Source of the DNA: Glaciimonas sp.
GTDB taxonomy: Bacteria > Pseudomonadota > Gammaproteobacteria > Burkholderiales > Burkholderiaceae_D
Direction of reading: 5' to 3'
Assembly: GCA_012927585.1 (NCBI GenBank)
Contig: JABBOY010000003.1
Coordinates: 186,001-250,000, forward strand
DNA length: 64,000 nucleotides
The notes under the pieces were generated by a model. That model worked only from the letters and a program-made list of their open reading frames with translations, was not told where the DNA came from and ran no database searches. Made by a program: the position numbers and the translations under genes. Shown here piece by piece: positions 1 to 8,208 of this stretch (within the stretch, counting starts at the first letter, position 1; every line of letters begins with the position of its first letter).

Positions 1-59
1 GCCTTTCGTGGACAATGCATAGCAATAGCCATTAAGAAAACGCTTCAAAAAAAGAGATC

Positions 60-1325
60 ATGGATATCCAACAATACATGCACGACCTCGGCCGAAAGGC
101 CCGAACCGCTTCCCGCGCCATGGCCAAAGCCAGTGCTGCTGCCAAAAATCAGGCACTGCTGACGATTGCCAGCGCCATCCGGCGCGACGCCGCATTGCTG
201 CGCGCCGCCAACGAACTGGATCTGGCCGCAGCACGCGCCAGCGGCCTGACGGATGCGATGCTGGATCGCCTAAGTTTGTCCGACAAGGCGATTGCCACCA
301 TGGCCGAAGGGCTGGAGCAGATCGTTTCCCTGTCCGACCCGATCGGCGAAATCTCCAACCTGAAATATCGCCCGAGCGGAATCCAGGTCGGCCAGATGCG
401 AGTGCCGCTGGGCGTGATCGGCATCATTTACGAGGCGCGGCCGAACGTGACGGTAGATGCGGCCGGTTTGTGCATCAAGAGCGGCAATGCGACCATCCTG
501 CGCGGCGGTTCGGAAGCGATTCGCTGTAACCAGGCTTTGGCGAAAATCGTCCAGGAAGGACTGGCGGCGGCCGGATTGCCGCAAGACGCGGTGCAAATCG
601 TCGAGACCACTGACCGCGCCGCGGTGGGCGAACTGATCACCATGCCGCAATATGTGGACGTCATCGTGCCACGCGGCGGCAAAGGTTTGATCGAGCGCCT
701 GATGCGCGAATCCCGCGTGCCGATGATCAAGCACTTGGACGGCATCTGCCACGTGTACATCGATGACAAGGCGGATATCGAGAAAGCCACGGCGATTGCC
801 TTCAACGCCAAATGCCACCGCTACGGCACCTGCAACACCATGGAAACGCTGCTAGTCGCGCGCGCACTCGCGCCAGCGGTATTGCCGAAACTGGCCGCAC
901 TGTATGCCGGCCAGGAAGTGGAATTGCGCGCCGACGATGCCGCCCGCGCAATCCTGGCCGGCTACCCGCATCTGGCGGCCGCCACCGCTGGAGACTGGGA
1001 AACCGAATATCTGGCGCCAATCCTGGCGGTGAAGATCGTCGAAGACATGGAGCAAGCCATTGAACACATCAACACGTACTCATCGCGCCATACCGACGCC
1101 ATCATTACCGAAGATTATTCGCGCGCGATGCGCTTTCTGCGCGAAGTCGATTCGGCTTCGGTGATGGTGAATGCCTCGACCCGCTTTGCCGACGGTTTCG
1201 AATATGGTTTAGGTGCGGAAATCGGCATCTCAAACGATAAATTGCACGCGCGCGGCCCGGTCGGACTGGAAGGCTTGACCTCGCTGAAATACATCGTGCT
1301 CGGCCACGGCGAAGTTCGCCAATAA
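60..1325 (+). CDS. proA: Glutamate-5-semialdehyde dehydrogenase (gamma-glutamyl phosphate reductase)
   Basis: NADPH-dependent reduction of gamma-glutamyl phosphate to glutamate-5-semialdehyde, second step of proline synthesis; cytoplasmic. The 421-residue protein has the normal ProA length. The aldehyde-dehydrogenase signature around the nucleophile reads [12 protein letters not shown], with the catalytic cysteine at residue 258; the cofactor-domain segments [20 protein letters not shown] and LRGGSEAIR are also intact. The ATG at 60 follows a purine-rich stretch (AAGAGA). The gene runs in the same direction as hemJ, 74 bp downstream; a short REP-like hairpin (1351-1371) lies in that gap. The usual partner proB is not in the window. 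Identity is firm; nothing odd seen. Confidence 0.97.
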   Translation: MDIQQYMHDLGRKARTASRAMAKASAAAKNQALLTIASAIRRDAALLRAANELDLAAARASGLTDAMLDRLSLSDKAIATMAEGLEQIVSLSDPIGEISNLKYRPSGIQVGQMRVPLGVIGIIYEARPNVTVDAAGLCIKSGNATILRGGSEAIRCNQALAKIVQEGLAAAGLPQDAVQIVETTDRAAVGELITMPQYVDVIVPRGGKGLIERLMRESRVPMIKHLDGICHVYIDDKADIEKATAIAFNAKCHRYGTCNTMETLLVARALAPAVLPKLAALYAGQEVELRADDAARAILAGYPHLAAATAGDWETEYLAPILAVKIVEDMEQAIEHINTYSSRHTDAIITEDYSRAMRFLREVDSASVMVNASTRFADGFEYGLGAEIGISNDKLHARGPVGLEGLTSLKYIVLGHGEVRQ

Positions 1326-1399
1326 CTGTCAAGATCCATTCCCATCCCAACCTTCCCTTTGAAGGGGAAGGAGTACATCCACTAACGAGAATATAAATC

Positions 1400-1822
1400 A
1401 TGCTTTGGATCAAATCGCTGCACATCGTTTTTGTCGCTTCCTGGTTCGCCGGCCTGTTTTATTTGCCGCGTATTTTTGTCAACCTGGCGCTGGAAACTGA
1501 GCCGATCGCAACCACCCGCCTGATCATGATGGCGCGCAAGCTGTACCGTTTCATGAATATTCTGGTTATTCCAGTGCTGATTTTCGGCCTGTGGCTATGG
1601 TTGGGTTACGGCATTGGCAAGGGCCCGGGCAATGGCTGGCTCCATGCCAAGCTGGCAGTGGTGTTGCTGATGCTGGGCTACCATCATGCCTGCGGCCGGA
1701 TGCTGAAGAAATTCGAAATGGGGCACAACACGCGCAGTCATACCTGGTTTCGCTGGTTCAATGAAATCCCGGTAATCGCCTTCCTGGCGGCCACTGTGTT
1801 AGTGGTTGTTAAACCATTCTGA
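1400..1822 (+). CDS. hemJ: HemJ-family protoporphyrinogen IX oxidase (CopD-like membrane protein)
   Basis: Likely oxidises protoporphyrinogen IX to protoporphyrin IX in haem synthesis, in the inner membrane. The protein has 140 residues, the HemJ length, with about four hydrophobic helices. The N-terminus (KSLHIVFVASWFAGLFYLPR) carries the family's conserved histidine (residue 8) and the WFAGLFYLPR signature; a second conserved stretch is WLHAKLAVVLLMLGYHH. The start ATG has GAGA about ten bases upstream. The following gene begins 19 bp after the stop. Older annotations call this family CopD-like or UPF0093; family membership is clear, the reaction is known from characterised HemJ proteins. 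Confidence 0.9.
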   Translation: MLWIKSLHIVFVASWFAGLFYLPRIFVNLALETEPIATTRLIMMARKLYRFMNILVIPVLIFGLWLWLGYGIGKGPGNGWLHAKLAVVLLMLGYHHACGRMLKKFEMGHNTRSHTWFRWFNEIPVIAFLAATVLVVVKPF

Positions 1823-1841
1823 ACTTCTAGCTGGGCCAGCC

Positions 1842-2453
1842 ATGACCAATACTTGTGAATATTACTTTTCGCCGCAATCGCCTTTCGCCTATTTGGGCCA
1901 TGCGCGCTTTGTCGCATTGGCAAAAAAATACCGGGTGCAGGTTGACCTCAAACCGTGCGACCTGGGCAAGGTATTTAACCTCTCCGGCGGACTGCCGCTA
2001 GCCAAGCGGGCACCCCAGCGCCAGGCATACCGGCTAGTAGAATTGCAGCGCTGGAGCGATTATTTGGAGTTGCCGCTCAATCTGCAACCGACATTTTTCC
2101 CGGTTGCCGACCATGCCGCAGCCAAACTCATTATCGCAACACAATTGGCGCACGGCACTGATGCGGCACTGGTGTTGGCCGGCGCGATCATGCGGGCGGT
2201 ATGGTCTGAGCAAAAAAACATCGCGGACGCGGATACGCTGGCTGGCATCGCGGCGGAATGCGAGCATGACGGCAAACTGTTATTGAAGTCTTCCGAGACT
2301 GCCAGTGTCCAGGCGCAGTTCGACCGTTTCACCGACGACGCCGTTGCCGCCAACGTATTTGGCGCACCGTGGTATGTCGTCAATGGAGAAGGATTCTGGG
2401 GCCAGGATCGGCTGGACTTCGTCGAGCGGGCATTTTTGAAACAAACGCAATAA
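1842..2453 (+). CDS. DsbA-fold 2-hydroxychromene-2-carboxylate isomerase family protein
   Basis: A 203-residue thioredoxin-like (DsbA/HCCA isomerase) protein. The N-terminus EYYFSPQSPFAYLGHARF matches the family motif in which serine replaces the active-site cysteine of true DsbA; the C-terminal FGAPWYVVNGEGFWGQDRLDFV is the usual cis-Pro/substrate region. Enzymes of this family isomerise hydroxychromene carboxylates in naphthalene breakdown or act like kappa-class glutathione transferases. No aromatic pathway genes are nearby, so the substrate is unknown. I start at the ATG at 1842, where homology begins; an in-frame TTG at 1806 would overlap hemJ by 17 bp and add residues unlike the family. 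Confidence 0.8.
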   Translation: MTNTCEYYFSPQSPFAYLGHARFVALAKKYRVQVDLKPCDLGKVFNLSGGLPLAKRAPQRQAYRLVELQRWSDYLELPLNLQPTFFPVADHAAAKLIIATQLAHGTDAALVLAGAIMRAVWSEQKNIADADTLAGIAAECEHDGKLLLKSSETASVQAQFDRFTDDAVAANVFGAPWYVVNGEGFWGQDRLDFVERAFLKQTQ

Positions 2454-2470
2454 ACGAAAACGAGAATAAT

Positions 2471-2534
2471 GTAGGGTGCGCCATGCGCACCATCACTGCA
2501 GTTTGTGGCAGCCGGTGCGCGTGGCGCACCCTAC
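2471..2534. repeat. REP-like inverted repeat between two genes
   Basis: Two 21-bp arms (starting GTAGGGTGCGCCATGCGCAC and its complement ending GCGCACCCTAC) with a single mismatch are separated by a 22-bp loop. It lies 17 bp after the isomerase-like gene and can form a strong RNA hairpin. No T-run follows, so it is a repetitive extragenic palindrome rather than an obvious intrinsic terminator. Confidence 0.85.
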
Positions 2535-2614
2535 CATTTCTTATAGCATCGCCCATCGACGGGGTTGGCGTTGCGCCTGAATAATTTTGCAACATAACGG
2601 ATAAAAGGTTCCCC

Positions 2615-3823
2615 ATGGCACATTCCTATTTTTGTCCCTGCCCACGCGGCCTGGAAGTAGCACTGGCTGAAGAACTGCTCGAAATCGGCCAGCAATACAC
2701 ACCGACGCTCAAAGTTCACAACCAGGTTCCCGGCGGCGTGCATTGCTCGGGCGAGCTGACCGATGCCTATCAAATCAACCTGCACTCGCGCATCGCTTCA
2801 CGCGTGCTGATGCGCATGGCGCACATCAGTTACCTGAATGAAAACCATATCTACGACCTGACACTGGCGCAGGAGTGGGAAGACTGGTTTAGCGTCGACC
2901 ATACGATCCGGGTCGACGTCACGGCGATCAAGTCGCCGCTGCGCAGCCTCGAATTTACGACGCTCAAAATCAAGGATGCGATTTGCGACCGTTTCCGCGA
3001 CCAGTTCGACAAACGGCCATCGGTCGATACCCACAACCCGGACATTCGCATCGTCGGTTTTCTCGATGCGCGTCATTTCACGCTGTATCTCGACACTTCC
3101 GGCGAAGCGCTCTTCAAGCGCGGCTGGCGGCTCGATACCGGCGACGCGCCGCTGCGTGAAAATCTGGCCGCAGGATTATTGCGGGTGGCCGGCTGGAAGC
3201 CCGGCATCCCGCTGTTTGACCCAATGTGCGGCTCCGGCACCATCCTGGCCGAAGCGGCGCAAATGGTCGCCGGCATTCCGCCCGGTGCCCAGCGCTCATT
3301 CGCCTTCGAGAAATTCCACGGCTTCGATAGCGCCGTCTGGCTTGCCATCAAGAGCAACATCAAGCCGCTGCCGCTACCGACAGAACCGAGCATTTTCGGC
3401 AGCGATATTTCCGGCGACGCGATTGCGATGACGCGTGAAAATCTGCGTAACGCAGGGATCTTGTTCGAGATCCCGCTCAAGCAAATTGAAGCGCAGGAAA
3501 TCAAGCCGCCGACAGCGATTCCCGGCATCCTGCTGACCAACCCGCCGTATGGCGAACGGATCGGCGTGCGCGGCGACAGCAGCATCGAAGCCGATGCAAT
3601 GACCGGCGCTTTTTACACTGCGTTTAGCACCACCCTGAAGCAGCGTTTTGCCGGCTGGCAAGTTTTCCTGTTCTCGGCCGACCTGACCGTGCCCAAAATG
3701 CTGCGCTTGAAAGAAGCGCGCAAGACGCCGTTCTTCAATGGCGCGCTGGAATGCCGGCTATTCCGCTTCGACATGGTGGCTGGATTTAACCGGCGCGAAG
3801 AAGCCAAGCCCAAAGAACTTTGA
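2615..3823 (+). CDS. THUMP-domain class I rRNA methyltransferase (RlmL/YpsC type)
   Basis: SAM-dependent guanine-N2 methyltransferase, probably acting on 23S rRNA. The 402-residue protein has an N-terminal ferredoxin-like/THUMP region (about 1-165) and a Rossmann methyltransferase domain: motif I DPMCGSGTILAEAA at residue 202 and catalytic NPPY at residues 309-312. It lacks the C-terminal RlmK-like half present in E. coli RlmL (about 700 residues), so it corresponds to the single-domain form found in Bacillus YpsC and many betaproteobacteria. The ATG is preceded by AAAAGG. The exact modified base (G2445-type) is inferred from the family. It stands alone between intergenic regions. Confidence 0.88.
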   Translation: MAHSYFCPCPRGLEVALAEELLEIGQQYTPTLKVHNQVPGGVHCSGELTDAYQINLHSRIASRVLMRMAHISYLNENHIYDLTLAQEWEDWFSVDHTIRVDVTAIKSPLRSLEFTTLKIKDAICDRFRDQFDKRPSVDTHNPDIRIVGFLDARHFTLYLDTSGEALFKRGWRLDTGDAPLRENLAAGLLRVAGWKPGIPLFDPMCGSGTILAEAAQMVAGIPPGAQRSFAFEKFHGFDSAVWLAIKSNIKPLPLPTEPSIFGSDISGDAIAMTRENLRNAGILFEIPLKQIEAQEIKPPTAIPGILLTNPPYGERIGVRGDSSIEADAMTGAFYTAFSTTLKQRFAGWQVFLFSADLTVPKMLRLKEARKTPFFNGALECRLFRFDMVAGFNRREEAKPKEL

Positions 3824-3891
3824 GGCAACAATTTATTCCGAATATTTTGATATTTTACATATACTGAATAATGTATTTTATTAAACATCAA

Positions 3892-3932
3892 TTAAATAAT
3901 GCGGAAAAATGCCAATATTTTTATATACTCCC
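3892..3932 (+). repeat. Dispersed ATGCGG...ATACTC element, copy A
   Basis: AT-rich imperfect palindrome (AATAATGCGGAAAAATGCCA, T-run, then ATATACTCCC) in the 179-bp gap between the methyltransferase and the exporter gene. Similar elements occur at 22517-22555, 51113-51152 and, inverted, 54785-54818. Function unknown; the rest of this gap is AT-rich and featureless. Confidence 0.55.
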
Positions 3933-4002
3933 TATATTTTTAAAATAACGCAAATAGTTTGGCGGTAGCCAGAAGCGGCCCCATCAGAAAGAATCTTGAT
4001 TT

Positions 4003-5253
4003 ATGTCATCTGAAACCAGCCCTGCTCCAACCATAAACCGAGCGTTGCTGCTGGGCTCCAGTGGCTTGGCATTGATGCTGGCGGCGCTGGCCATGCTCGG
4101 CCCGTTTTCGGTCGACACCTACTTGCCGGCCTTCCCCAGCATGCAGGTCGCGCTGCAGGCCAGCCCGATGGAAGTGCAGCAAACGCTCACTGCTTACATG
4201 TTCGCTTTCGCTGTCATGATTCTGTGGCATGGCGCGTTGTCCGACGCCTTTGGCCGACGCAACATCGTCCTTGGCGCACTGGTCGTCTTTGCGCTGGCCT
4301 CGCTCGGTTGCGCGGCGTCCCATAGCGTTGAGTATCTGTGGGCGTTTCGCATTCTGCAGGGCATGTCGGCCGGTGCCGGGGTAGTAATCGGCCGCGCCAT
4401 CATCCGCGACATGTATACCGGCGCCGCAGCGCAACGGCTGTTGTCGCTGGTAACCATGATCTTTTCTATAGCGCCGGCAATTGCTCCGATAATTGGCGGC
4501 TGGATAGTCCAGTTGCTGGACTGGCGCGCGACCTTTCTGTTCATGTTTGCCTACGCAGCGCTATTGCTGTGGTATTGCTACCGCCATTTGCCGGAATCGC
4601 TGCCGCCTGAAAAGAGGCAAGCATTTAATCTGCAATTCCTGTCGGTAAGCTACCAAAAAGTTTTTCGCTCGATCCCATTTCATTTCAAGGCAGGTACGCT
4701 GGCCTTCAATTTTGCCGGATTATTTCTATACGTCGCCGCCGCACCGGTATTCATTACTCAACATCTCGGCTTGGGCACACATCAATTCGGCTGGCAATTC
4801 ATTCCCACTGTGGCAGGGATTTTTCTGGGCGCGCTGACCGCCAACCGGCTGGCCGGCCGCATCACCATCCCGCAGCAGGTTTTAGTCGGATTCGGCTTTT
4901 TAGTCGGCGCCGGCCTGTTCAACGTGACATACCATTTATTCTTGCCACCAGCGTTACCGTGGTCGGTGGCGCCGCTGATGCTGTATACCTTTGGCATGTC
5001 GGTCGTGGCTCCCGGAGTGATGCTGATGGTAATGGATCTGTTTCCAGATATTCGCGGCATCGTCGCGTCCTGCCAATCCTTCTTCCAAACCATGCTGGCC
5101 GCTTTGGTTGCCGGCGTCATCGCACCGCTGCTCGATACCTCGGTACTTTGGCTGGCGCTCGGCCAGCTCGGCTGCGCCCTAGCCGGGCTAGGCTGCTGGC
5201 TAGCCGGCCGCTGTTATCACAAAAAATCTGCCTACCCAAGTCTGAACGTATAA
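4003..5253 (+). CDS. MFS multidrug exporter, Bcr/CflA family
   Basis: A 416-residue major-facilitator protein with about 12 hydrophobic helices, predicted to expel drugs or small metabolites using the proton gradient. The Bcr/CflA features are present: GPFSVDTYLPAFPSM in helix 1, the loop 2-3 motif GRRNIVLG, and LQGMSAGAGVVIGRAIIRDM in helix 4. The ATG at 4003 has AGAAAG upstream. It is monocistronic and converges on the SpmA/SpmB-like gene 52 bp later, with no clear terminator between. Family assignment is firm; the substrate cannot be read from sequence. Confidence 0.9.
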   Translation: MSSETSPAPTINRALLLGSSGLALMLAALAMLGPFSVDTYLPAFPSMQVALQASPMEVQQTLTAYMFAFAVMILWHGALSDAFGRRNIVLGALVVFALASLGCAASHSVEYLWAFRILQGMSAGAGVVIGRAIIRDMYTGAAAQRLLSLVTMIFSIAPAIAPIIGGWIVQLLDWRATFLFMFAYAALLLWYCYRHLPESLPPEKRQAFNLQFLSVSYQKVFRSIPFHFKAGTLAFNFAGLFLYVAAAPVFITQHLGLGTHQFGWQFIPTVAGIFLGALTANRLAGRITIPQQVLVGFGFLVGAGLFNVTYHLFLPPALPWSVAPLMLYTFGMSVVAPGVMLMVMDLFPDIRGIVASCQSFFQTMLAALVAGVIAPLLDTSVLWLALGQLGCALAGLGCWLAGRCYHKKSAYPSLNV

Positions 5254-5305
5254 AAAAAGTTCGCATGAAACAGTCGAAGCCTATCCACCTCCAGCATGAA
5301 ACAAC

Positions 5306-6535
5306 TTAGCCGAAAAACAGGTAAGTCACCGCCACCGCCGCTATAAAGCCGACCAGGTCGGCAAACAGTCCGCACTGTACCGCGTGGCGCGTATGCTTAA
5401 TGCCGACCGAGCCAAAGTACACCGCCAGTACATAAAACGTGGTTTCGGTACTGCCCTGTATCACCGACACCAAATGTCCTGAAAACGAATCCGCGCCTTG
5501 CGTTTTCATGGTGTCGATCATCATTCCGCGCGCCCCGCTACCGGACAGGGTTTTCATCAGCGCGGTCGGCACCCCATCGACAAAACGGGTATCCCAGCCG
5601 ATGCCGGACACCGCATACCTGATAGCATTCATCAGCAAATCGAGTGCGCCGCTGGCCCTGAGTACGGCAATCCCGACCAACATTGCGACCAGATATGGAA
5701 TAATTCGCACCGCGGTGGTAAAACCTTCCTTGGCGCCGTCGATGAAGGCGTCGTACACATTGACTCGCTTCAGCGCTGCGCCACCAATAAATACCACCAC
5801 CAGCAGCAATAGCAGAAAATTGCTGATCAAGGATGATTGCGCCTGCATCTGTACCGCAGATAAATGCGCAAACCACAGCGTCAAGCCCCCCACCAGCACA
5901 GTTAACACGACCATATAAGTCAGAATCACGCGATCGAACAAATTAATTTTCTGCACCAATGCCACCGCAATAAAACCGAACAAGGTCGCAATATAAGTCG
6001 CAATCAAAATCGGAATGAAAACATCGGTTGGGTCGGCAGCGCCAAGCTGGGCCCGATAGGCAAAAATGGTGACCGGGAACAACGTCACCGATGCGGTATT
6101 GATCACTAAAAACAGGATTTGCGCATTGCTGGCGGTATCCTTGTCTGGATTTAGCGTCTGCAGCTCCTGCATCGCTTTTAATCCCATCGGCGTGGCGGCA
6201 TTGTCCAGACCCAGCATGTTGGCTGCAATATTCATCGTCATCGCGCCGAGCGCCGGATGGTTGGGCGGAATGGCCGGAAATATGCGGGCAAACAAAGGAT
6301 TCAGCGCACGCGCCAGTGCCGCCATAAACCCGGCGTTCTCGCCGATTTTCATAATCCCAAGCCAGAGCGTCATCACGCCGGTTAGCCCAAGTGAAATTTC
6401 AAATGCTGTTTTAGAGCTATCGAACATAGCCCTGACAATCGCAGAAAAGATACCAAGCTGGCCAAAAAATGCCGCTTGTATGCAAGCGGTAAGGAAAGCC
6501 ACGACAAAAAAACTGATCCAGATAAGATTGAGCAT
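5306..6535 (-). CDS. Fused SpmA-SpmB (nucleoside-recognition/Gate domain) membrane protein
   Basis: A 409-residue polytopic inner-membrane protein that joins homologues of the Bacillus spore maturation proteins SpmA and SpmB. The SpmA half holds AANMLGLDNAATPMGLKAM (residues about 105-123); the SpmB half holds PTALMKTLSGSGARGMM and VIQGSTETTFYVLAVYFGS. The fused form is common in non-sporulating proteobacteria and carries the Gate/nucleoside-recognition domain, which suggests transport of a small solute, but the role is not established. It is transcribed alone, towards the MFS gene. Identity of the family is secure; function is open. Confidence 0.85.
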   Translation of the reverse strand: MLNLIWISFFVVAFLTACIQAAFFGQLGIFSAIVRAMFDSSKTAFEISLGLTGVMTLWLGIMKIGENAGFMAALARALNPLFARIFPAIPPNHPALGAMTMNIAANMLGLDNAATPMGLKAMQELQTLNPDKDTASNAQILFLVINTASVTLFPVTIFAYRAQLGAADPTDVFIPILIATYIATLFGFIAVALVQKINLFDRVILTYMVVLTVLVGGLTLWFAHLSAVQMQAQSSLISNFLLLLLVVVFIGGAALKRVNVYDAFIDGAKEGFTTAVRIIPYLVAMLVGIAVLRASGALDLLMNAIRYAVSGIGWDTRFVDGVPTALMKTLSGSGARGMMIDTMKTQGADSFSGHLVSVIQGSTETTFYVLAVYFGSVGIKHTRHAVQCGLFADLVGFIAAVAVTYLFFG

Positions 6536-6749
6536 GGGCGCGGCAGGATCCTATGAATGCAGGTGGGTCGGCAAAATAATCATCTGTGATCCTTGATGTT
6601 GCAACACACAAGTTTCTGCTGAAGCCCATGAGTCTCAGGCATTTTTATGAATTTTATCGTGTTTGAATGTACCAGAAAAATTGCGTAGATTCAGGTCGCG
6701 ATGATACGCTTTCGGATTCACGCATACCCACGCCAGCCGCATGAAATTG

Positions 6750-6778
6750 TTGCATATAAGACGGGTATCGGCGATAAT
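6750..6778 (+). promoter_or_regulatory. Sigma70-type promoter of tRNA-Leu
   Basis: A -35 box TTGCAT (6750-6755) and a -10 box GATAAT (6773-6778) are separated by 17 bp. The tRNA begins 13 bp after the -10 box, a fitting distance for transcription start and leader processing. Confidence 0.75.
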
Positions 6779-6790
6779 TGCGGACGCGTT

Positions 6791-6877
6791 GCCGGGATGG
6801 CGGAATAGGTAGACGCACGGGACTCAAAATCCCGCGGTGGAGACACCGTGCCGGTTCGATTCCGGCTCCCGGCACCA
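6791..6877 (+). tRNA. tRNA-Leu (anticodon CAA)
   Basis: An 87-nt class II tRNA with encoded CCA. The acceptor stem GCCGGGA pairs with TCCCGGC; the anticodon stem CGGGA/TCCCG encloses loop CTCAAAA, with anticodon CAA at 6825-6827; a long variable arm and the T-arm with TTCGATT follow. It reads UUG leucine codons. It borders the cassette-like and toxin-antitoxin region and could have served as an integration target, though no duplicated tRNA 3' end was found. Confidence 0.97.
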
Positions 6878-6893
6878 ATAGAATCAATGACTT

Positions 6894-6922
6894 AGCCCAG
6901 CCTATCCGGTTGGGCTTTTTTG
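6894..6922 (+). terminator. Intrinsic terminator after tRNA-Leu
   Basis: Stem AGCCCA (6894-6899) and TGGGCT (6911-6916) around an 11-nt loop, followed directly by a run of Ts. It ends the tRNA-Leu transcript. Confidence 0.85.
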
Positions 6923-7101
6923 TTTCAACCAACCTCAGCGCTCCATGTAAGCGCTGTGCAACCCGATCCGATCAACGATTAATTCAAAGAGATAACCTCG
7001 CCCCGCCCCACTGCGACCAAGTTCGTGTTGTCTGTGAGGTGCTATGTCAGGTGGTCAGTTTGATCCCGACAGTTGGCACAATAGTTTGAACTTGATTAAA
7101 C

Positions 7102-7401
7102 TTGATTTTCAAACACAAAGCTGTACGTTCCCGGCTATGCAAAGGTCTACCCGCACTCCCGGCAACGGCGTACAACATCACGTACTCAAAGTTGTTGCCT
7201 GGCGCATTAGCTGTTGTTGCCATCGTAACGGGTAATGCCTTGTTCTCGGCCTTGGCTCTTATTTGGTTTGTTCACATCGGCGTAGATAGGATGTTGGGTT
7301 ACGGCTTAAAGTACCCGGAGGGATTTAAAGTCACCCATCTTGGTACCATTGGGCAAATGGGTGGTGAGCCAAGCGATAGCTATTTACCTTGTGGCAAATA
7401 A
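7102..7401 (+). pseudogene. 5'-truncated or frameshifted DUF4260-family gene
   Basis: The last ~70 codons encode YNITYSKLLPGALAVV and WFVHIGVDRMLGYGLKYPEG, the conserved C-terminal core of DUF4260, a small integral-membrane family of unknown function (about 110-120 residues in complete members). The N-terminal helices are missing; in another frame just upstream, YVPGYAKV resembles the expected preceding segment, which suggests a frameshift as well as loss of the start. No ribosome site precedes 7102. The stretch 6924-7101 upstream holds no gene I can support. The reading end is followed at once by an attC-like site. Confidence 0.55.
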
Positions 7402-7405
7402 AAAT

Positions 7406-7470
7406 GTATAACCCTGCGCTTAAGCGGGACTAGGCAAAAGCGCGCAGCCCTTTAGCTCCACGTTAGATGC
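7406..7470 (+). repeat. attC-like integron recombination site 1
   Basis: Left boundary GTATAAC (7406-7412) and right boundary GTTAGAT (7462-7468, a perfect GTTRRRY) are the two R boxes. They pair (TATAAC with GTTAGA), are each followed by a 5-nt spacer, and inner boxes GCTTAAG and CTTTAGC also pair. This R-spacer-L...L-spacer-R layout over ~65 bp, lying just after one small gene and 15 bp before the next start codon, is the standard layout of a gene-cassette attC site. No integron integrase was seen in the window. Confidence 0.6.
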
Positions 7471-7484
7471 CTTGGAGGCTTCCT

Positions 7485-8111
7485 ATGAACTTTGGCGTTC
7501 TTGTATTCAATCAGGTCGAAGAACTCGACTTTGTGGGGCCGTGGGAGATGCTGACCATGTGGAGGAAAAATGCCAACGGGCCAGAAAACTGCATCATTGT
7601 AGGCCAATCGCTTGAGCCAATCATTTGCGCAAAAGGGTTGTCAATTAACCCACATGCTTCGTTTGCCACGTGCCCTCCACTTGACTACTTACTGATTCCG
7701 GGAGGCCAAGGTACGCGGCTAGAAGTTGGCAACCCTGTGCTAATCGATTTCATTGCCAACCAAGCAAAGAATTGCAAGGCTGTTCTATCGGTTTGCACCG
7801 GTTCCTTTGTGCTGCATGCCGCAGGGCTTTTAACGGGCAGGAAGGCAACAACTCACTGGGGCTCTTTGGAGCGTTTGCGAGCGCTCGGTGATGTAACGGT
7901 CGTTGAGCAGCGCTACGTCCAAGATGGCAACATATGGTCATCCGCCGGTGTTTCCGCCGGCACTGATCTCATGCTCGCATTCATCGCAAGCGTTGACGGT
8001 GAGGCCGCCGCAGGCAAAGTACAATTTGCTGCAGAGTATTACCCCTCTTTGGTCAAATATGGCGGCTTTGAAAACCATGCGCAAGCACCTGCTTATATCA
8101 AAAGCACCTAA
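7485..8111 (+). CDS. DJ-1/PfpI family protein (isonitrile hydratase-like)
   Basis: A 208-residue class I glutamine-amidotransferase-like protein. The nucleophile elbow is AVLSVCTGSFVLHAAGLLTG with cysteine 104; the following GRKATTHWGSLERL matches isonitrile hydratase (InhA) and the GATase1 half of AraC-type regulators. The acidic N-terminal EELDFVGPWEM segment of the family is also present. Enzyme activity is likely but the substrate is not known. I start at the ATG at 7485, which has a GGAGG six bases upstream; an earlier in-frame ATG at 7467 lies inside the attC-like site. The stop codon overlaps the next attC-like site, as in gene cassettes. Confidence 0.85.
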   Translation: MNFGVLVFNQVEELDFVGPWEMLTMWRKNANGPENCIIVGQSLEPIICAKGLSINPHASFATCPPLDYLLIPGGQGTRLEVGNPVLIDFIANQAKNCKAVLSVCTGSFVLHAAGLLTGRKATTHWGSLERLRALGDVTVVEQRYVQDGNIWSSAGVSAGTDLMLAFIASVDGEAAAGKVQFAAEYYPSLVKYGGFENHAQAPAYIKST

Positions 8112-8192
8112 CCCGGCACTCAGCCTCACTCCCTTTGGTCGCTGGACGCTGCGCAATAAAGCCGCGCGTCGCCGATTACTACTAGGTTATGT
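8106..8192 (+). repeat. attC-like site 2 (weaker)
   Basis: Begins with ACCTAAC (fits RYYYAAC), overlapping the stop codon of the PfpI-like gene, and ends with GGTTATGT (one mismatch to GTTRRRY) 18 bp before the next start codon. The outer boxes pair; the inner boxes pair poorly. The position between two small genes in the same direction supports a cassette boundary more than the sequence does. Edges are uncertain by a few bases. Confidence 0.4.
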
Positions 8193-8208
8193 CGCAAAAG
8201 GATAGTGT

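Noticed and set aside
7044-7235. Short plus-strand frame before the PfpI-like gene
   Set aside because: It overlaps the DUF4260 relic in another frame and has no protein-like features.
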